Shown here: positions 41,696-50,236 of the stretch, piece by piece
Layout: every line of letters begins with the position of its first letter
How positions within the stretch are numbered: position 1 is the stretch's first letter
Assembly (NCBI GenBank): GCA_932182025.1
Contig: CAKNXK010000020.1
Location: 35,933-99,932, forward strand
Source of the DNA: an uncultured Candidatus Melainabacteria bacterium
GTDB taxonomy: Bacteria; Cyanobacteriota; Vampirovibrionia; Gastranaerophilales; Gastranaerophilaceae
DNA: 64,000 bases
Direction of reading: 5' to 3'
The notes under the pieces: model-generated
Database searches by the model: none
The model's input: the letters and a program-made list of their open reading frames with translations, nothing else
Told to the model about the DNA's origin: nothing
Made by a program: the position numbers and the translations under genes

Positions 41696-42557
41696 TTATA
41701 TAATATTTTGGGTTTGTGTTTTTGGCTTGTGCTTAGGAAGCTTTTTTAATGTAGTTATTTTGCGCTCTTTAAGCGGTGAGAGTATTGTCTTTCCTGCATC
41801 TAAATGCCCTACGTGTGGTAATAAACTTAAGCCTTGGCATAATATCCCTGTTCTTTCGTATCTCTTTTTAAGAGGTAAGTGTGCATTTTGTAAAGAAAAA
41901 ATCAGTATTCAGTATCCGATAATTGAGCTGGTTACAATGGGGCTTTATTTATGGTGCTATTTAGCATTCGGGCTAAGTTTTAAAACACTTTTTGCTATAG
42001 TTCTTGTGTCTTGTATGTTAATAATGACAGTTACCGATTTAAAAGAAAAGCTTGTTGATTGTAATATTGCAATTGGGCTTGGAGTATTAGGATTAGCTTA
42101 TAACCATAATTGGGATTCTGTTTTAGGTGTTTTAGCAGCGGTAATTTTATTTGAGTTAATAGCCAGATTAGGATATTTATTTACAAAAGATAGAGCTTTC
42201 GGTGAAGCTGATACTTATGTTGCCGGGGCATTAGGTGCATGTTTCGGTTTATCAGGACTTTGGATTGTTCTTTTGTATACTCTTATAGCTGCTATGTTTT
42301 TTACTGTGCCGGTGTTTTTATATAACCAGTTCAAAAATAATAATAAAGCAGTTTGCATTCTTTCTGTCTTGTTTACGCTAAGTGTTTTGATATTTAAACT
42401 TGTTTGGGAAAATTATTATACACTTGCTTGTGTCGCTTTAAGCGGACTAGCGCTTGCTGTTATGATTTTAAAAGGACTAAGAAAAGAGCCTTGCCCGTTA
42501 TACTTACCTCTTGTTCCTGCTTTTGCACTTGGTGCTTTGTATTTTTTATTCTTTTAG
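41676..42557 (+). CDS. pilD: prepilin peptidase / N-methyltransferase
   Basis: 293 residues, polytopic aspartyl protease of type IV pilus and type II secretion. Zinc cysteines CPTCGN and CAFCKE (about 43 and 68), PIIELVTMG, first active-site Asp in VTDLKEKLVD and the second in AFGEADTYVAGALGA. It removes the leader of prepilins such as the two encoded at 28-30 kb and methylates the new Phe. ATG 41676 lies inside the sigma factor gene after AAAGGG, so the two are translated together. Confidence 0.93.
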   Translation: MDSLLNNYIIFWVCVFGLCLGSFFNVVILRSLSGESIVFPASKCPTCGNKLKPWHNIPVLSYLFLRGKCAFCKEKISIQYPIIELVTMGLYLWCYLAFGLSFKTLFAIVLVSCMLIMTVTDLKEKLVDCNIAIGLGVLGLAYNHNWDSVLGVLAAVILFELIARLGYLFTKDRAFGEADTYVAGALGACFGLSGLWIVLLYTLIAAMFFTVPVFLYNQFKNNNKAVCILSVLFTLSVLIFKLVWENYYTLACVALSGLALAVMILKGLRKEPCPLYLPLVPAFALGALYFLFF

Positions 42558-42571
42558 TGTAAAATTCAGAT

Positions 42572-42952
42572 ATGATTTATCCAAATCAAACAAGAAATTA
42601 TTGTGTATTCGATGAAACAAGAATTAAACGAAATCTCGATGATATAAAGGTTTCTCTTGAGTATCCAAAATCAGAAGCTGAGGTTTTGGAGGATTTGTAT
42701 GCGCTTAATTTAATGCTTGATGAAGGTAATACTAAAGTTTCTGAGCTTTATCCGACGTTATCTAAGTATAATAATACAAAATCGCCTAATATACAGACGT
42801 TTTTAGCGGGAATTTATCGCAAAACAAAGGTCCCTGATGCGTTTGGACCTTTGTGTGCAATGCTTATTCAAAATGCGATTAACCCACCAAAAGACTGTCC
42901 TTTTGACCCAAATGAAGAAATTGGCGGAGCAATTTTAGATTATTTAGCTTAA
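42572..42952 (+). CDS. hypothetical protein
   Basis: 126 residues, soluble and helical, with no recognised domain. Segments YPKSEAEVLEDLYALNLMLDEG and IQTFLAGIYRKTKVPDAFGPL look like a helical bundle. Starts 14 bases after pilD and is probably in its operon; ends overlapping the convergent korC by four bases. No function can be assigned. Confidence 0.7.
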   Translation: MIYPNQTRNYCVFDETRIKRNLDDIKVSLEYPKSEAEVLEDLYALNLMLDEGNTKVSELYPTLSKYNNTKSPNIQTFLAGIYRKTKVPDAFGPLCAMLIQNAINPPKDCPFDPNEEIGGAILDYLA

Positions 42953-43485
42953 ACTAAACATCCGTTGCCGAGTTCTAAAGCCTTAAGGTTTAATGGTAAT
43001 AATTGTTTTTTCTTCTCTCCAAGAACCTTTTCAATGCCTTTTGCAAGGAATTCTTGTCTAACCAGAGTGCATACAGAAGAAAGAACGCCTAAAGATACCA
43101 TATTTGTTACCTTTCCGTTTCCTAAATCGTTTGCAATTTTTGTCATAGGTGCAAATACATAATTAATATCAGTTCTTGGTTTAGCTTCTGCAACAAGAGT
43201 TGAGTTAGCAACAATTGTACCGCCAGATTTTACTCTTTGAACAAATTTATCAAATGATTGTTGATTTAGCACCAATGCAAAATCTGTATCTTGTTTATGT
43301 ACGGAACTAACTTCATTATCAGAAACAACAATTTCGCAGTTTACTGTGCCGCCGCGCATTTCTGCACCATAGCACGGATACCAGGTCACGTTTTTTCCTT
43401 CAAGCATAAATGCATTAGCTAATATTGTTCCTGCAAGTAGAACGCCTTGTCCGCCAAATCCTGCTATTATAAAATTCTTTTCCAT
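42949..43485 (-). CDS. korC: 2-oxoacid:ferredoxin oxidoreductase, gamma subunit
   Basis: About 178 residues. IIAGFGGQGVLLAGTILANAFMLEGKNVTWYPCYGAEMRGGTVNCEIVVSDNEV is the signature of the gamma subunit of pyruvate/2-oxoglutarate ferredoxin oxidoreductases. ATG 43485 has AAGGA eight bases upstream; the frame also runs back to GTG 43509, but that part lies within a structured repeat. Last gene of korDABC; the repeat (43495-43583) separates it from korB and ends at its ribosome binding site. Confidence 0.92.
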   Translation of the reverse strand: MEKNFIIAGFGGQGVLLAGTILANAFMLEGKNVTWYPCYGAEMRGGTVNCEIVVSDNEVSSVHKQDTDFALVLNQQSFDKFVQRVKSGGTIVANSTLVAEAKPRTDINYVFAPMTKIANDLGNGKVTNMVSLGVLSSVCTLVRQEFLAKGIEKVLGEKKKQLLPLNLKALELGNGCLV

Positions 43486-43494
43486 TTTTTTATC

Positions 43495-43583
43495 CTTTGG
43501 TCGACGCACATTTCATAATCCTACCAGTTTATATTATCATCCGTCCGTGCGTCTCTGGAACAGATTTCGCGCTGGTACGCGCT
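43495..43583 (+). repeat. structured intergenic repeat, copy E
   Basis: Stem P1 GACGCAC (43503-43509) with GTGCGTC (43547-43553); in copy C the corresponding pair is G-C rather than A-U. Loop contains CCTACCAG, complementary to CTGGT in the 3' CGCGCTGGTACGCG hairpin. About 90% identical to copy C. Lies between korB and korC, antisense to them in this orientation. Confidence 0.75.
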
Positions 43584-43599
43584 TCAATTTATTCTAACA

Positions 43600-44346
43600 C
43601 TATTGTATAGTTACATCCTTAAATACTCCGAGCGGGAATACAGGAATCATTTCTTCTTTAACTCTTTTGTGTGCATCTTCCGGTGTCATGTGCCAGTTCG
43701 TAGGACATGATGAAAGTATTTCAACAAACCCAAAGCCCAAACCTTGTTCTTGTACCTCAAAAGCTTTTTTAATAGCTTGTTTTGCCTGATTAATATGCGG
43801 GATTGTATCCAATGCTACACGTGCTGAATAAGCTGTACCATCACAAAGAGCAATTTGTTCTGCAATTTTAATAGGATAACCGTTGTAATCAACATTTCTT
43901 CCGGAAGGAGAAGTTGTTGTAACCTGTCCCATAATTGTAGTTGGTCCCATTTGACCGCCTGTCATACCATAAGTTGTATTATTAATACAAATTGCAGAAA
44001 CCTTTTCTCCACGAAGTGCTGTGTGCATTGATTCTGCTAAACCTATAGATGCAAAGTCTCCGTCACCTTGGTATGTGAAAACAAATTTATCAGGATTAGC
44101 TCTTTTTACACCGGTAGCAGATGCGCAAGCTCGTCCGTGAGGAGCTTCAATACAATCTACATCCAGAAAATCGTATAAGAAAACTGAACAGCCGATAGAA
44201 GTTGAACAAATTGTTTTTTCCTGCAAGTTCATTTCATCAAGAAGTTCTGCAACCAGTCTTACTGCAACACCGTGGTCACAACCCGGACAAAAGGTATATT
44301 TGAAGTCCTTTTTCATTGATTCTGGAATTTTAAACACTTGCTGCAT
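43600..44346 (-). CDS. korB: 2-oxoacid:ferredoxin oxidoreductase, beta subunit
   Basis: 248 residues, the thiamine diphosphate-binding subunit: FCPGCDHGVAVRLV, GCSVFLYDFLDVDCIEAPHGRACASATGVKRANPD, and the TPP motif GDGDFASIGLAESMHTALRGEKVSAICINNTTYGMTGGQ (given in pieces). The short length and these blocks fit 2-oxoglutarate or branched 2-oxoacid enzymes. It overlaps korA by 17 bases. With korA/C/D it oxidatively decarboxylates a 2-oxoacid to acyl-CoA, reducing ferredoxin. Confidence 0.92.
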   Translation of the reverse strand: MQQVFKIPESMKKDFKYTFCPGCDHGVAVRLVAELLDEMNLQEKTICSTSIGCSVFLYDFLDVDCIEAPHGRACASATGVKRANPDKFVFTYQGDGDFASIGLAESMHTALRGEKVSAICINNTTYGMTGGQMGPTTIMGQVTTTSPSGRNVDYNGYPIKIAEQIALCDGTAYSARVALDTIPHINQAKQAIKKAFEVQEQGLGFGFVEILSSCPTNWHMTPEDAHKRVKEEMIPVFPLGVFKDVTIQ

Positions 44347-45403
44347 AGCGCACCTCTTTTTCTACTGCTGAAACAATTTCTTCTACGCTTAACCATTCAC
44401 CAACCGGTCTGTTTATTAAGCTTACTTCTGATTTGCCGTTAACAGCGTATTTTACATCTTTAAACATTTGTCCCATATTCATTTCAACAACGACAAAGTC
44501 TTTGCCTTGTTTTGCAAGTTCTGCAATTCTCTTTTCTGGAAACGGAGAAAGCGTAACCGGTCTGAAGCATCCGGCTTTAATACCTTTTTGACGAAGAACT
44601 TTCATTGCAGCTTTAATATTACGTGTCATAGAGCCGAATGCTGTAAGGATAATATCAGCGTCCTCGACTTCAAATTCTTCATAAGTTGTTTCATTTTCAG
44701 CAATAACTTCGAATTTTTTGAACAAATTATAGATGTGCTGAATTTGTTTCTTTTCGTTTGGAGCGCAAGAGTAAATAGCTCTGCCTTCTCTTCCTTTGGC
44801 ACCTGTTAAAGCCCAAGATGAAACATCAACATCCGGATAAGGGTTTTTACCAAAAGAAGCTGGTTCCATCATTTGACCCAATAAACCGTCAGCAAGTAAG
44901 ATTACAGGATTTCGGTATTTTTGAGCTAAATAAAACGCTCTATATGTTAAATCGATACATTCTTGAACGGTAGAAGGAGCAAGAACTATAATTTTATAAT
45001 CTCCGTTTCCTCCGCCATAAACAGACTGATTGTAATCACCTTGTGCAGGGTAGATATAACCAAGCCCCGGGCCGGCTCTCATAACGTTAACCAACACAAC
45101 AGGAACTTCGTCACCGCAAGCATAAGATAATGTTTCCTGCATTAAGGCAACAGCACAGGAAGATGATGTTGTCATCGCTTTTACTCCTGTTGAAACTGCA
45201 CCAACAACCATATTTATGGCAGCCAGTTCACTTTCTGCACAAACAAACCCTCTGCCTAATTCAGGCATTTTTGCGCTTAAATATTCCCCGATTTCTGTCT
45301 GCGGGGTCATAGGGTAACCAAAATAACACTGGCAGCCTGCATTAATAGCAGCTTGTGCAATAGCATAGTTGCCCTTTATTAAAACTTTTTCATCTTTTCC
45401 CAT
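44330..45403 (-). CDS. korA: 2-oxoacid:ferredoxin oxidoreductase, alpha subunit
   Basis: 357 residues: GNYAIAQAAINAGCQCYFGYPMTPQTEIGEYL, ESELAAINMVVGAVSTGVKAMTTSSS, a TPP-enzyme partner domain, and the C-terminal CoA-binding domain. This is the KorA/VorB class. Starts 13 bases after korD and overlaps korB by 17 bases; order DABC as in other anaerobes. Confidence 0.92.
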   Translation of the reverse strand: MGKDEKVLIKGNYAIAQAAINAGCQCYFGYPMTPQTEIGEYLSAKMPELGRGFVCAESELAAINMVVGAVSTGVKAMTTSSSCAVALMQETLSYACGDEVPVVLVNVMRAGPGLGYIYPAQGDYNQSVYGGGNGDYKIIVLAPSTVQECIDLTYRAFYLAQKYRNPVILLADGLLGQMMEPASFGKNPYPDVDVSSWALTGAKGREGRAIYSCAPNEKKQIQHIYNLFKKFEVIAENETTYEEFEVEDADIILTAFGSMTRNIKAAMKVLRQKGIKAGCFRPVTLSPFPEKRIAELAKQGKDFVVVEMNMGQMFKDVKYAVNGKSEVSLINRPVGEWLSVEEIVSAVEKEVRYAASV

Positions 45404-45416
45404 ACTATATTCCTTT

Positions 45417-45626
45417 TTAGCCCTTGAATACTTCTATTGCCATATCAGGACATCTTTTTGCGCACATTGCGCAGCCTATACATTCACTATTTTTGTCATC
45501 AAACTCTACAAGATAGTCTCCAAGACGATTTGTCTTGTCTGATTTCTTTATAAGTTTCTTTGGACAAGTGCTTACGCATAAATAACAAGATTTACAGCGT
45601 GAATTGTTAATTTTTATTAAGCTCAT
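45417..45626 (-). CDS. korD: 2-oxoacid:ferredoxin oxidoreductase, delta (ferredoxin-like) subunit
   Basis: 69 residues with two [4Fe-4S] motifs: CKSCYLCVSTCP at about 11-22 and CIGCAMCAKRCP at about 49-60. It passes electrons from the catalytic subunits to ferredoxin. First gene of the operon; AGGAG precedes ATG 45626, and an extended -10 box lies at 45650. Confidence 0.94.
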   Translation of the reverse strand: MSLIKINNSRCKSCYLCVSTCPKKLIKKSDKTNRLGDYLVEFDDKNSECIGCAMCAKRCPDMAIEVFKG

Positions 45627-45649
45627 ACTTAACTCCTACTCTAATTAAA

Positions 45650-45660
45650 ATTATAGCATT
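45650..45660 (-). promoter_or_regulatory. extended -10 promoter of korDABC
   Basis: On the minus strand TGC is followed by TATAAT (45650-45655). No good -35 box is seen at 17 bases. Confidence 0.5.
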
Positions 45661-45752
45661 AACAATATTTTCAGACCGTTATTGTAACGAATTGTAAAAA
45701 AACATCCCAAAATCTGTTACTGATTTTTTGAAGTGAGGAATTAAAAAAATAT

Positions 45753-45800
45753 GAGAGCAAGGAAGGCTCTTAGGGAATTAAGCCTGAAAGGAGTATTAAA
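45753..45800 (+). promoter_or_regulatory. flagellin leader with CsrA-like GGA hairpins
   Basis: Hairpin AGAGC/GCTCT (45754-45758 with 45766-45770) exposes AAGGAAG in its loop. A second, overlapping hairpin CTTA/TAAG (45769-45772 with 45779-45782) exposes GGGAAT. The third GGA is the Shine-Dalgarno AAAGGAG (45787-45793), seven bases before the ATG. Loop GGA motifs plus one at the ribosome binding site is the arrangement of CsrA-repressed leaders such as Bacillus hag. Confidence 0.5.
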
Positions 45801-46658
45801 ATGGCACTTACAATTAACACAAACATTTCATCATTGGTAGCACAAAGAAACTTAGCCAGTGCAACTTCATCATTGAATCAAGCAATTGAAAGAATGACTA
45901 CCGGTTACAAAATTAACCATGCAAAAGACAATGCTGCAGGGTATTCAATTGCAAGAAACTGGGAAACACAATTGGGTTCATTAGATGTTGCAGCTGATAA
46001 CGCAGCAACTGGTGCAGATATGCTAACAACTTTAGAAGATACTTATTCATTGTTAACATCACACTTGCAGCGTGTAAGAGATTTGACAGAACAAGCTGCA
46101 AACGGTACTTATGGTCAAAGCTCATTAGAAGCTATTCAGGCTGAAATTAACTCAAGATTATCAGAAATCGATCGTATTGCTGCTAACTGTGAGTTTAACG
46201 GAATTCATTTGATGGATGCATCTGTAACATCTGATATCAATCTTCAAATTGGTATTTACGGCGATGCAAACAGCCAAATCGCTCTTGATAAGTCTTTATT
46301 TGCAAAAGCAGATACACAAACATTACTTGGCGGTACTATTGCTGATATTGCAGAATCTTGTGCAGGTTTGAAAACAGGTACAACAGCTGCTTCAATGTTA
46401 ACTAAACTTGATGATGCTATTAAAACTGTTTCAGACAGAGTTACTACTCTTGGTGCTTCTCAAAACAGAATCGAATCTGCTATTGAAGCAATTAGTGTTC
46501 AGTCAGAAAATATTACATCTTCATTATCTACTATTAAGGATGCTGATGTAGCTGAAGAATCTTCAAACTATATTAAATCTCAAATTCTTCAACAAGCTGC
46601 TGCAACATTACTTTCAACAGCAAACCAAACTCCTTCAATCGCATTAAACCTTTTATAA
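45801..46658 (+). CDS. fliC: flagellin, short type
   Basis: 285 residues: only the conserved D0/D1 helices, without a large variable middle. N-terminus MALTINTNISSLVAQRNL, then ERMTTGYKINHAKDNAAGYSIA; C-terminus TTLGASQNRIESAIEAISVQSENITSSLSTIKDADVAEESSNYIKSQILQQAAATLLSTANQ (shown in pieces elsewhere as IKDADVAEESSNYIK). Exported by the flagellar apparatus and polymerised into the filament. A second flagellin gene enters the window at 63747. Preceded by a GGA-hairpin leader and followed by a structured repeat, then a terminator. Confidence 0.96.
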   Translation: MALTINTNISSLVAQRNLASATSSLNQAIERMTTGYKINHAKDNAAGYSIARNWETQLGSLDVAADNAATGADMLTTLEDTYSLLTSHLQRVRDLTEQAANGTYGQSSLEAIQAEINSRLSEIDRIAANCEFNGIHLMDASVTSDINLQIGIYGDANSQIALDKSLFAKADTQTLLGGTIADIAESCAGLKTGTTAASMLTKLDDAIKTVSDRVTTLGASQNRIESAIEAISVQSENITSSLSTIKDADVAEESSNYIKSQILQQAAATLLSTANQTPSIALNLL

Positions 46659-46660
46659 TA

Positions 46661-46750
46661 AGGGTCGGAGCACATTTCGTGAAACGACTGTTTAGGCGAG
46701 TGACTCCAAGTGCTTCTCGAAGCGGGACTACAAAACCTTCGCGCTGGTGG
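46661..46750 (+). repeat. structured intergenic repeat, copy D
   Basis: Begins GGGTCGGAGCACATTTCGT. Stem P1 GGAGCAC (46667-46673) with GTGCTTC (46710-46716, one G-U); second stem CGAAG (46718-46722) with CTTCG (46737-46741), followed by CGCTGGT. Lies in the 3' untranslated region of flagellin before its terminator. The ACCAG complement seen in copies A, C and E is not present. Confidence 0.65.
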
Positions 46751-46791
46751 CATCGGATGACAGGACTCAAAAATATATATTTACTAATAAA

Positions 46792-46818
46792 GCCGGATTG
46801 TAAATCCGGCATTTTTTT
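46792..46818 (+). terminator. flagellin terminator
   Basis: GCCGGATT/AATCCGGC (46792-46799 with 46803-46810), 3-base loop, then seven T. The T run touches the end of the convergent mutS2. Confidence 0.9.
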
Positions 46819-49174
46819 ATTTAATATCTATTACACAAACCCCGTCGCCGCCTTCGGCATCTTCGCCTACTCTGTATTTAGCGACATAAGGTGAGGTTGA
46901 AACAAAGTCTCTTACTGCCGATTTTAATGCACCTGTTCCATGTCCATGGATTACATAAACAGGAGTAAGATTTGCTAAACTTGCTTTGTCCAGATAGCTT
47001 TCCAATTCATCAAGAGCTTCTTCTACTCTTTCTCCTCGTAAATCAAGTGTATTGGAAATATCATATTTTCTAAGCGTAAATGTTTCCTTTTGATAGTTTG
47101 GAAGTGTAATTTTCTTCGCCATTTCAGGATTAAATACTGCAAGTCTGTCTTTTTTAACCTTTGTTTTAATCATTCCCATTTGAATATAAAGAGTATTGTT
47201 TTTATCCGGCATGGAAAGAACTTCTACAGCCTGATTAAGCTCTTTTAGCATAACTTTATCGTGAACTTGAACTTTTTCCCAATCCAGTTCCAGATATTGT
47301 TCTTTTTCTTCAAGTTGGTGCAAGTCTCCTCGGAAATTTTGTTCAAGTTTTGCAAGTCTGTTATATGAACGACGGGCAACTTTTTCTGATTTTTCACGGC
47401 GAAGCTCATTTAAAATATCTTTAATCTCACCTTTTGCATTATCAAGTTGAGATTCAAATCGGTCTTTAATTATTTTTAAAGTTTTCTTTTTATCTTTCTT
47501 ATGCTGAGAGAGCTCTTTTTCATAATGTTGTTTAAGTTCATCAGCTTGAGCATTAAGAGTTTCTGCTTCTTTAAGATTTTCATCCAGTTTTTGTTGTGTA
47601 TCCTGAAGTCTTTCAACTGCAAGTGCAGACGGGTCACGCTGTGTGATTAGAAGTTCTTTAGCTTCCCAAACAAGGTCTTGATTTAAACCTAAATTTGCTG
47701 AAATTGAGATTGCATTACTCAACCCAGGTATGCCAATAACCAGCTTATAAGTCGGACAAAGTGATTCTGTATCAAATTCAACACTTGCGTTTTTGAAATA
47801 AGGATCTGTGAACTCTAAAGTTTTTAATTCCCCGTAGTGAGTTGTTATAACAGATAAACTTTGTTTCTTTGCCAAGTCTTTTAAGATAACTTCTGCTAAG
47901 ATTGCGCCTTCCTGCGGGTCAGTTCCTGCACATAGTTCATCAATCAGGACAAAAGTTTCAGAGTTAGCAAGTTCTAAAATCTCGATAACATTCTTCATGT
48001 GTGATGAGAATGTTGATAAACTTTGTAATATACTCTGTTCGTCTCCAATATCTGCCAAAATATTTTCAAAGGGGTAAATGTTGGCTTCGGCACAAGGCAG
48101 AAATAATCCTGATTTTGCCATTAAAATAAACAATCCGACCGTTTTTAGAGCAACTGTTTTACCACCTGTGTTTGAACCTGTAATGATAATTGATTTGTAG
48201 TCGCCTCCAATAGAAAAATCGTTTTCAACAATTTTATCAATTCTGCCGATTAATAGAGGATGGCGCATTAAATCTATTTTTATAGTTTTTTCTTTGTTGA
48301 GCTTTGGCTCTATTGCCTGTGTTTTCGCTGCATAACGTGCTTTTGTAAAATGGAAATCAATTTCAGCCAGTAAGCTTTCAGTTGATATTAAAGAATCCAT
48401 TTCACGGCGAATTTCATTGCTTAGAGCTGTTAAAATTCTTATGATTTCAGCATAGATTTTTGATTTAACTTCTCTGATTTTATTGTTTATAGGAACTATT
48501 TGAGCAGGTTCAATATAGAATGTTCTATTTGTAGCAGAGACATCATGAACAATTCCTGAAACTTTGCTTTTGGATGAAGCTTTAACTTGAAAAACAATTC
48601 TATCATCTCTCATTGTGTAAATGTTTTCTTGAAGATGAGTCTGAAACTCAGGAGAATTCATAAGTTCATGAACTCTTTGTTTCAAAGCTGCTTCTGTATC
48701 TTTTAATGAAGAATATAGTCCATGTAATTCAGGGTTAGCATCCTGTCTTACAAGATAGTTATCATCAAATGTTTCAAAAATTTTGTCTTCAAGAGCTTTG
48801 TTTGAATATAAGTTCTCGGCAAGAGCGTTTAAACTTGCATCAAATACAAGGTTTTCTTTTAGGAAGTTTCTTACCAGCCTTGATGTCCGCATAGTTTTAG
48901 CAATATCAACAAGTTCTTCTTCTACAAAATACTCGTTTTTTTCTCTTAGTTTAGAGAAATTCTGGATTTTATCAATAGGAATATCGTGTGCTAAATCCAA
49001 AACATCTTTTGCTTCTCTTGTATATTTAATTTGTTGTTCAATATCGTCAAATCTAACGTAAGGTGTTAAATCAAGACACAACTCTTTTGACTGCTCTGTT
49101 TTGGCATAAGCCGCAAGTTCAGCCATAATTTTATCGTACTCTAGTGCTTTTTGTGATTTTTGGACAATACTCAT
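46817..49174 (-). CDS. mutS2: MutS2 family ATPase / endonuclease
   Basis: 785 residues. MutS-like core with lever helices, Walker A ITGSNTGGKTVALKTVGL (about 330), Walker B/ABC region FVLIDELCAGTDPQEGA, a long coiled coil (about 515-640), and a C-terminal Smr nuclease domain (LDLRGERVEEALDELESYL, IHGHGTGALKSAVRDFV). No mismatch-recognition domain I, as expected of MutS2. The family suppresses recombination and in Bacillus acts on collided ribosomes. Contains an in-frame ATTTACCCC nonamer (Ile-Tyr-Pro). Monocistronic. Confidence 0.95.
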   Translation of the reverse strand: MSIVQKSQKALEYDKIMAELAAYAKTEQSKELCLDLTPYVRFDDIEQQIKYTREAKDVLDLAHDIPIDKIQNFSKLREKNEYFVEEELVDIAKTMRTSRLVRNFLKENLVFDASLNALAENLYSNKALEDKIFETFDDNYLVRQDANPELHGLYSSLKDTEAALKQRVHELMNSPEFQTHLQENIYTMRDDRIVFQVKASSKSKVSGIVHDVSATNRTFYIEPAQIVPINNKIREVKSKIYAEIIRILTALSNEIRREMDSLISTESLLAEIDFHFTKARYAAKTQAIEPKLNKEKTIKIDLMRHPLLIGRIDKIVENDFSIGGDYKSIIITGSNTGGKTVALKTVGLFILMAKSGLFLPCAEANIYPFENILADIGDEQSILQSLSTFSSHMKNVIEILELANSETFVLIDELCAGTDPQEGAILAEVILKDLAKKQSLSVITTHYGELKTLEFTDPYFKNASVEFDTESLCPTYKLVIGIPGLSNAISISANLGLNQDLVWEAKELLITQRDPSALAVERLQDTQQKLDENLKEAETLNAQADELKQHYEKELSQHKKDKKKTLKIIKDRFESQLDNAKGEIKDILNELRREKSEKVARRSYNRLAKLEQNFRGDLHQLEEKEQYLELDWEKVQVHDKVMLKELNQAVEVLSMPDKNNTLYIQMGMIKTKVKKDRLAVFNPEMAKKITLPNYQKETFTLRKYDISNTLDLRGERVEEALDELESYLDKASLANLTPVYVIHGHGTGALKSAVRDFVSTSPYVAKYRVGEDAEGGDGVCVIDIK
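48071..48079 (-). repeat. ATTTACCCC nonamer, copy 11
   Basis: Exact minus-strand copy inside mutS2, read in frame as Ile-Tyr-Pro. Confidence 0.7.
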
Positions 49175-49216
49175 TGTAGTTTGATTATAGATGATAAATA
49201 TTTTTCTTCAAGTACA

Positions 49217-49597
49217 TTATCCTCTGGATAATGAAATACTTGTTATTCCTACATTTCTTGCGCTATCCATAACTTTAACAATTGCACCGTGCTCAGAATC
49301 ATCATCAGCTTGGATTAATAATCCATCAGGATAATTTTTTACATTATCGGTGAAAAATTTTTCCAGATGAGCAGCTTCAATTTCTTGACCGTCCCAAATA
49401 AACTTGTTGTCGGAGGTTACAACGATATTCATTATCTTAGAGTCTTTCATAATTTGTTCTTCATTAACAACCTCCGGCACAGCAAGGTTTAAACCCTGTT
49501 GATCAAGCAATGGAGCAATAACCATCATTATAATTAACAGAACCAAAAATATGTCTGTAAGCGGTGTTATATTAATCTCATTAAAACTATCGCGCAT
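49217..49597 (-). CDS. exbD: ExbD/TolR-family protein, second copy
   Basis: 126 residues: short cytoplasmic tail FNEINITPLTDIFLVLLIIMMV with the conserved Asp in the single membrane span (about 15-35), then a periplasmic domain. It works with ExbB as proton channel energising TonB. Its start overlaps the first ExbD stop by one base (TAATG). The two ExbD proteins share the EINITPLTDIFLVLLIIMMV core but differ outside it. Last gene of the operon. Confidence 0.93.
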   Translation of the reverse strand: MRDSFNEINITPLTDIFLVLLIIMMVIAPLLDQQGLNLAVPEVVNEEQIMKDSKIMNIVVTSDNKFIWDGQEIEAAHLEKFFTDNVKNYPDGLLIQADDDSEHGAIVKVMDSARNVGITSISLSRG

Positions 49598-50118
49598 TAT
49601 TCACTCCAATTCTCGTATTGATTATCCTGCGGTAACGGCATTGTCGCACCTTCCATTACATTATTAGAAGTGTAATTTTGAGTAGACTCTTGCTCTAATT
49701 TCTTTTGGTCTTTCTTGTTTAAAGGTTCACCTGCAACAATAAGTTTTTTATATTGAGCATCCTGAGCAGCATCCATTATTTCCATTATAATTGAGCTTTT
49801 TACCTTTTCGTCAGCCTTAACAACAACCTCCGGACTTGCATTTTCGCCTTTTGCTGCTTGTAAGTCTGAAACAAGAGCTTCTGTTGAAGATTTTTTCGAA
49901 TCAACATAGATAACTCCGTCTTTTGTTACGGATACTATAACTTTTCCCTGCTCAATAGATGTACCGCTGTTTACTTCCGGTATTGTAATTGAGTTGTCTA
50001 CCGATTGAAATGTCGGTGCAACAACCATCATAATAATTAACAACACAAGGAAAATATCCGTAAGTGGTGTTATATTAATCTCTGTAAATAATGCATTCTT
50101 ACCTGTCTTTATTCCCAT
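49597..50118 (-). CDS. exbD: ExbD/TolR-family protein, first copy
   Basis: 173 residues: TEINITPLTDIFLVLLIIMMVVAP forms the single span with the functional Asp, followed by the periplasmic domain and an extra ~40-residue hydrophilic tail (KKDQKKLEQESTQNYTSNN) not seen in the second copy. Preceded by structured repeat A, whose 3' end on this strand supplies AAAGG as ribosome binding site, about 12 bases from the ATG. Confidence 0.93.
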   Translation of the reverse strand: MGIKTGKNALFTEINITPLTDIFLVLLIIMMVVAPTFQSVDNSITIPEVNSGTSIEQGKVIVSVTKDGVIYVDSKKSSTEALVSDLQAAKGENASPEVVVKADEKVKSSIIMEIMDAAQDAQYKKLIVAGEPLNKKDQKKLEQESTQNYTSNNVMEGATMPLPQDNQYENWSE

Positions 50119-50130
50119 TTTTTCTTTTTA

Positions 50131-50230
50131 ACCTTTGGGCGGCACACATTCTGTCTAAAGGCTACCAGTTCCTTTTGTCCCTCGTCCGTGTGCCTTTTGA
50201 ACGAGCTACAAGTGGGTTCATGCTGGTTAG
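50131..50230 (+). repeat. structured intergenic repeat, copy A
   Basis: Stem P1 GGCACAC (50141-50147) with GTGTGCC (50188-50194); second stem TGAAC (50198-50202) with GTTCA (50216-50220); loop ACCAG complementary to CTGGT at the 3' end. Shares TACAAGTGGGTTCA with copy B. Lies between exbB and exbD, antisense to them. Confidence 0.75.
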
Positions 50231-50236
50231 TTTTTA

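Noticed and set aside
45751..45840. Small upstream frame (29 codons) overlapping the flagellin start
   Set aside because: ATG 45751 opens an out-of-frame stretch with a badly spaced ribosome binding site; codon pattern gives no support.
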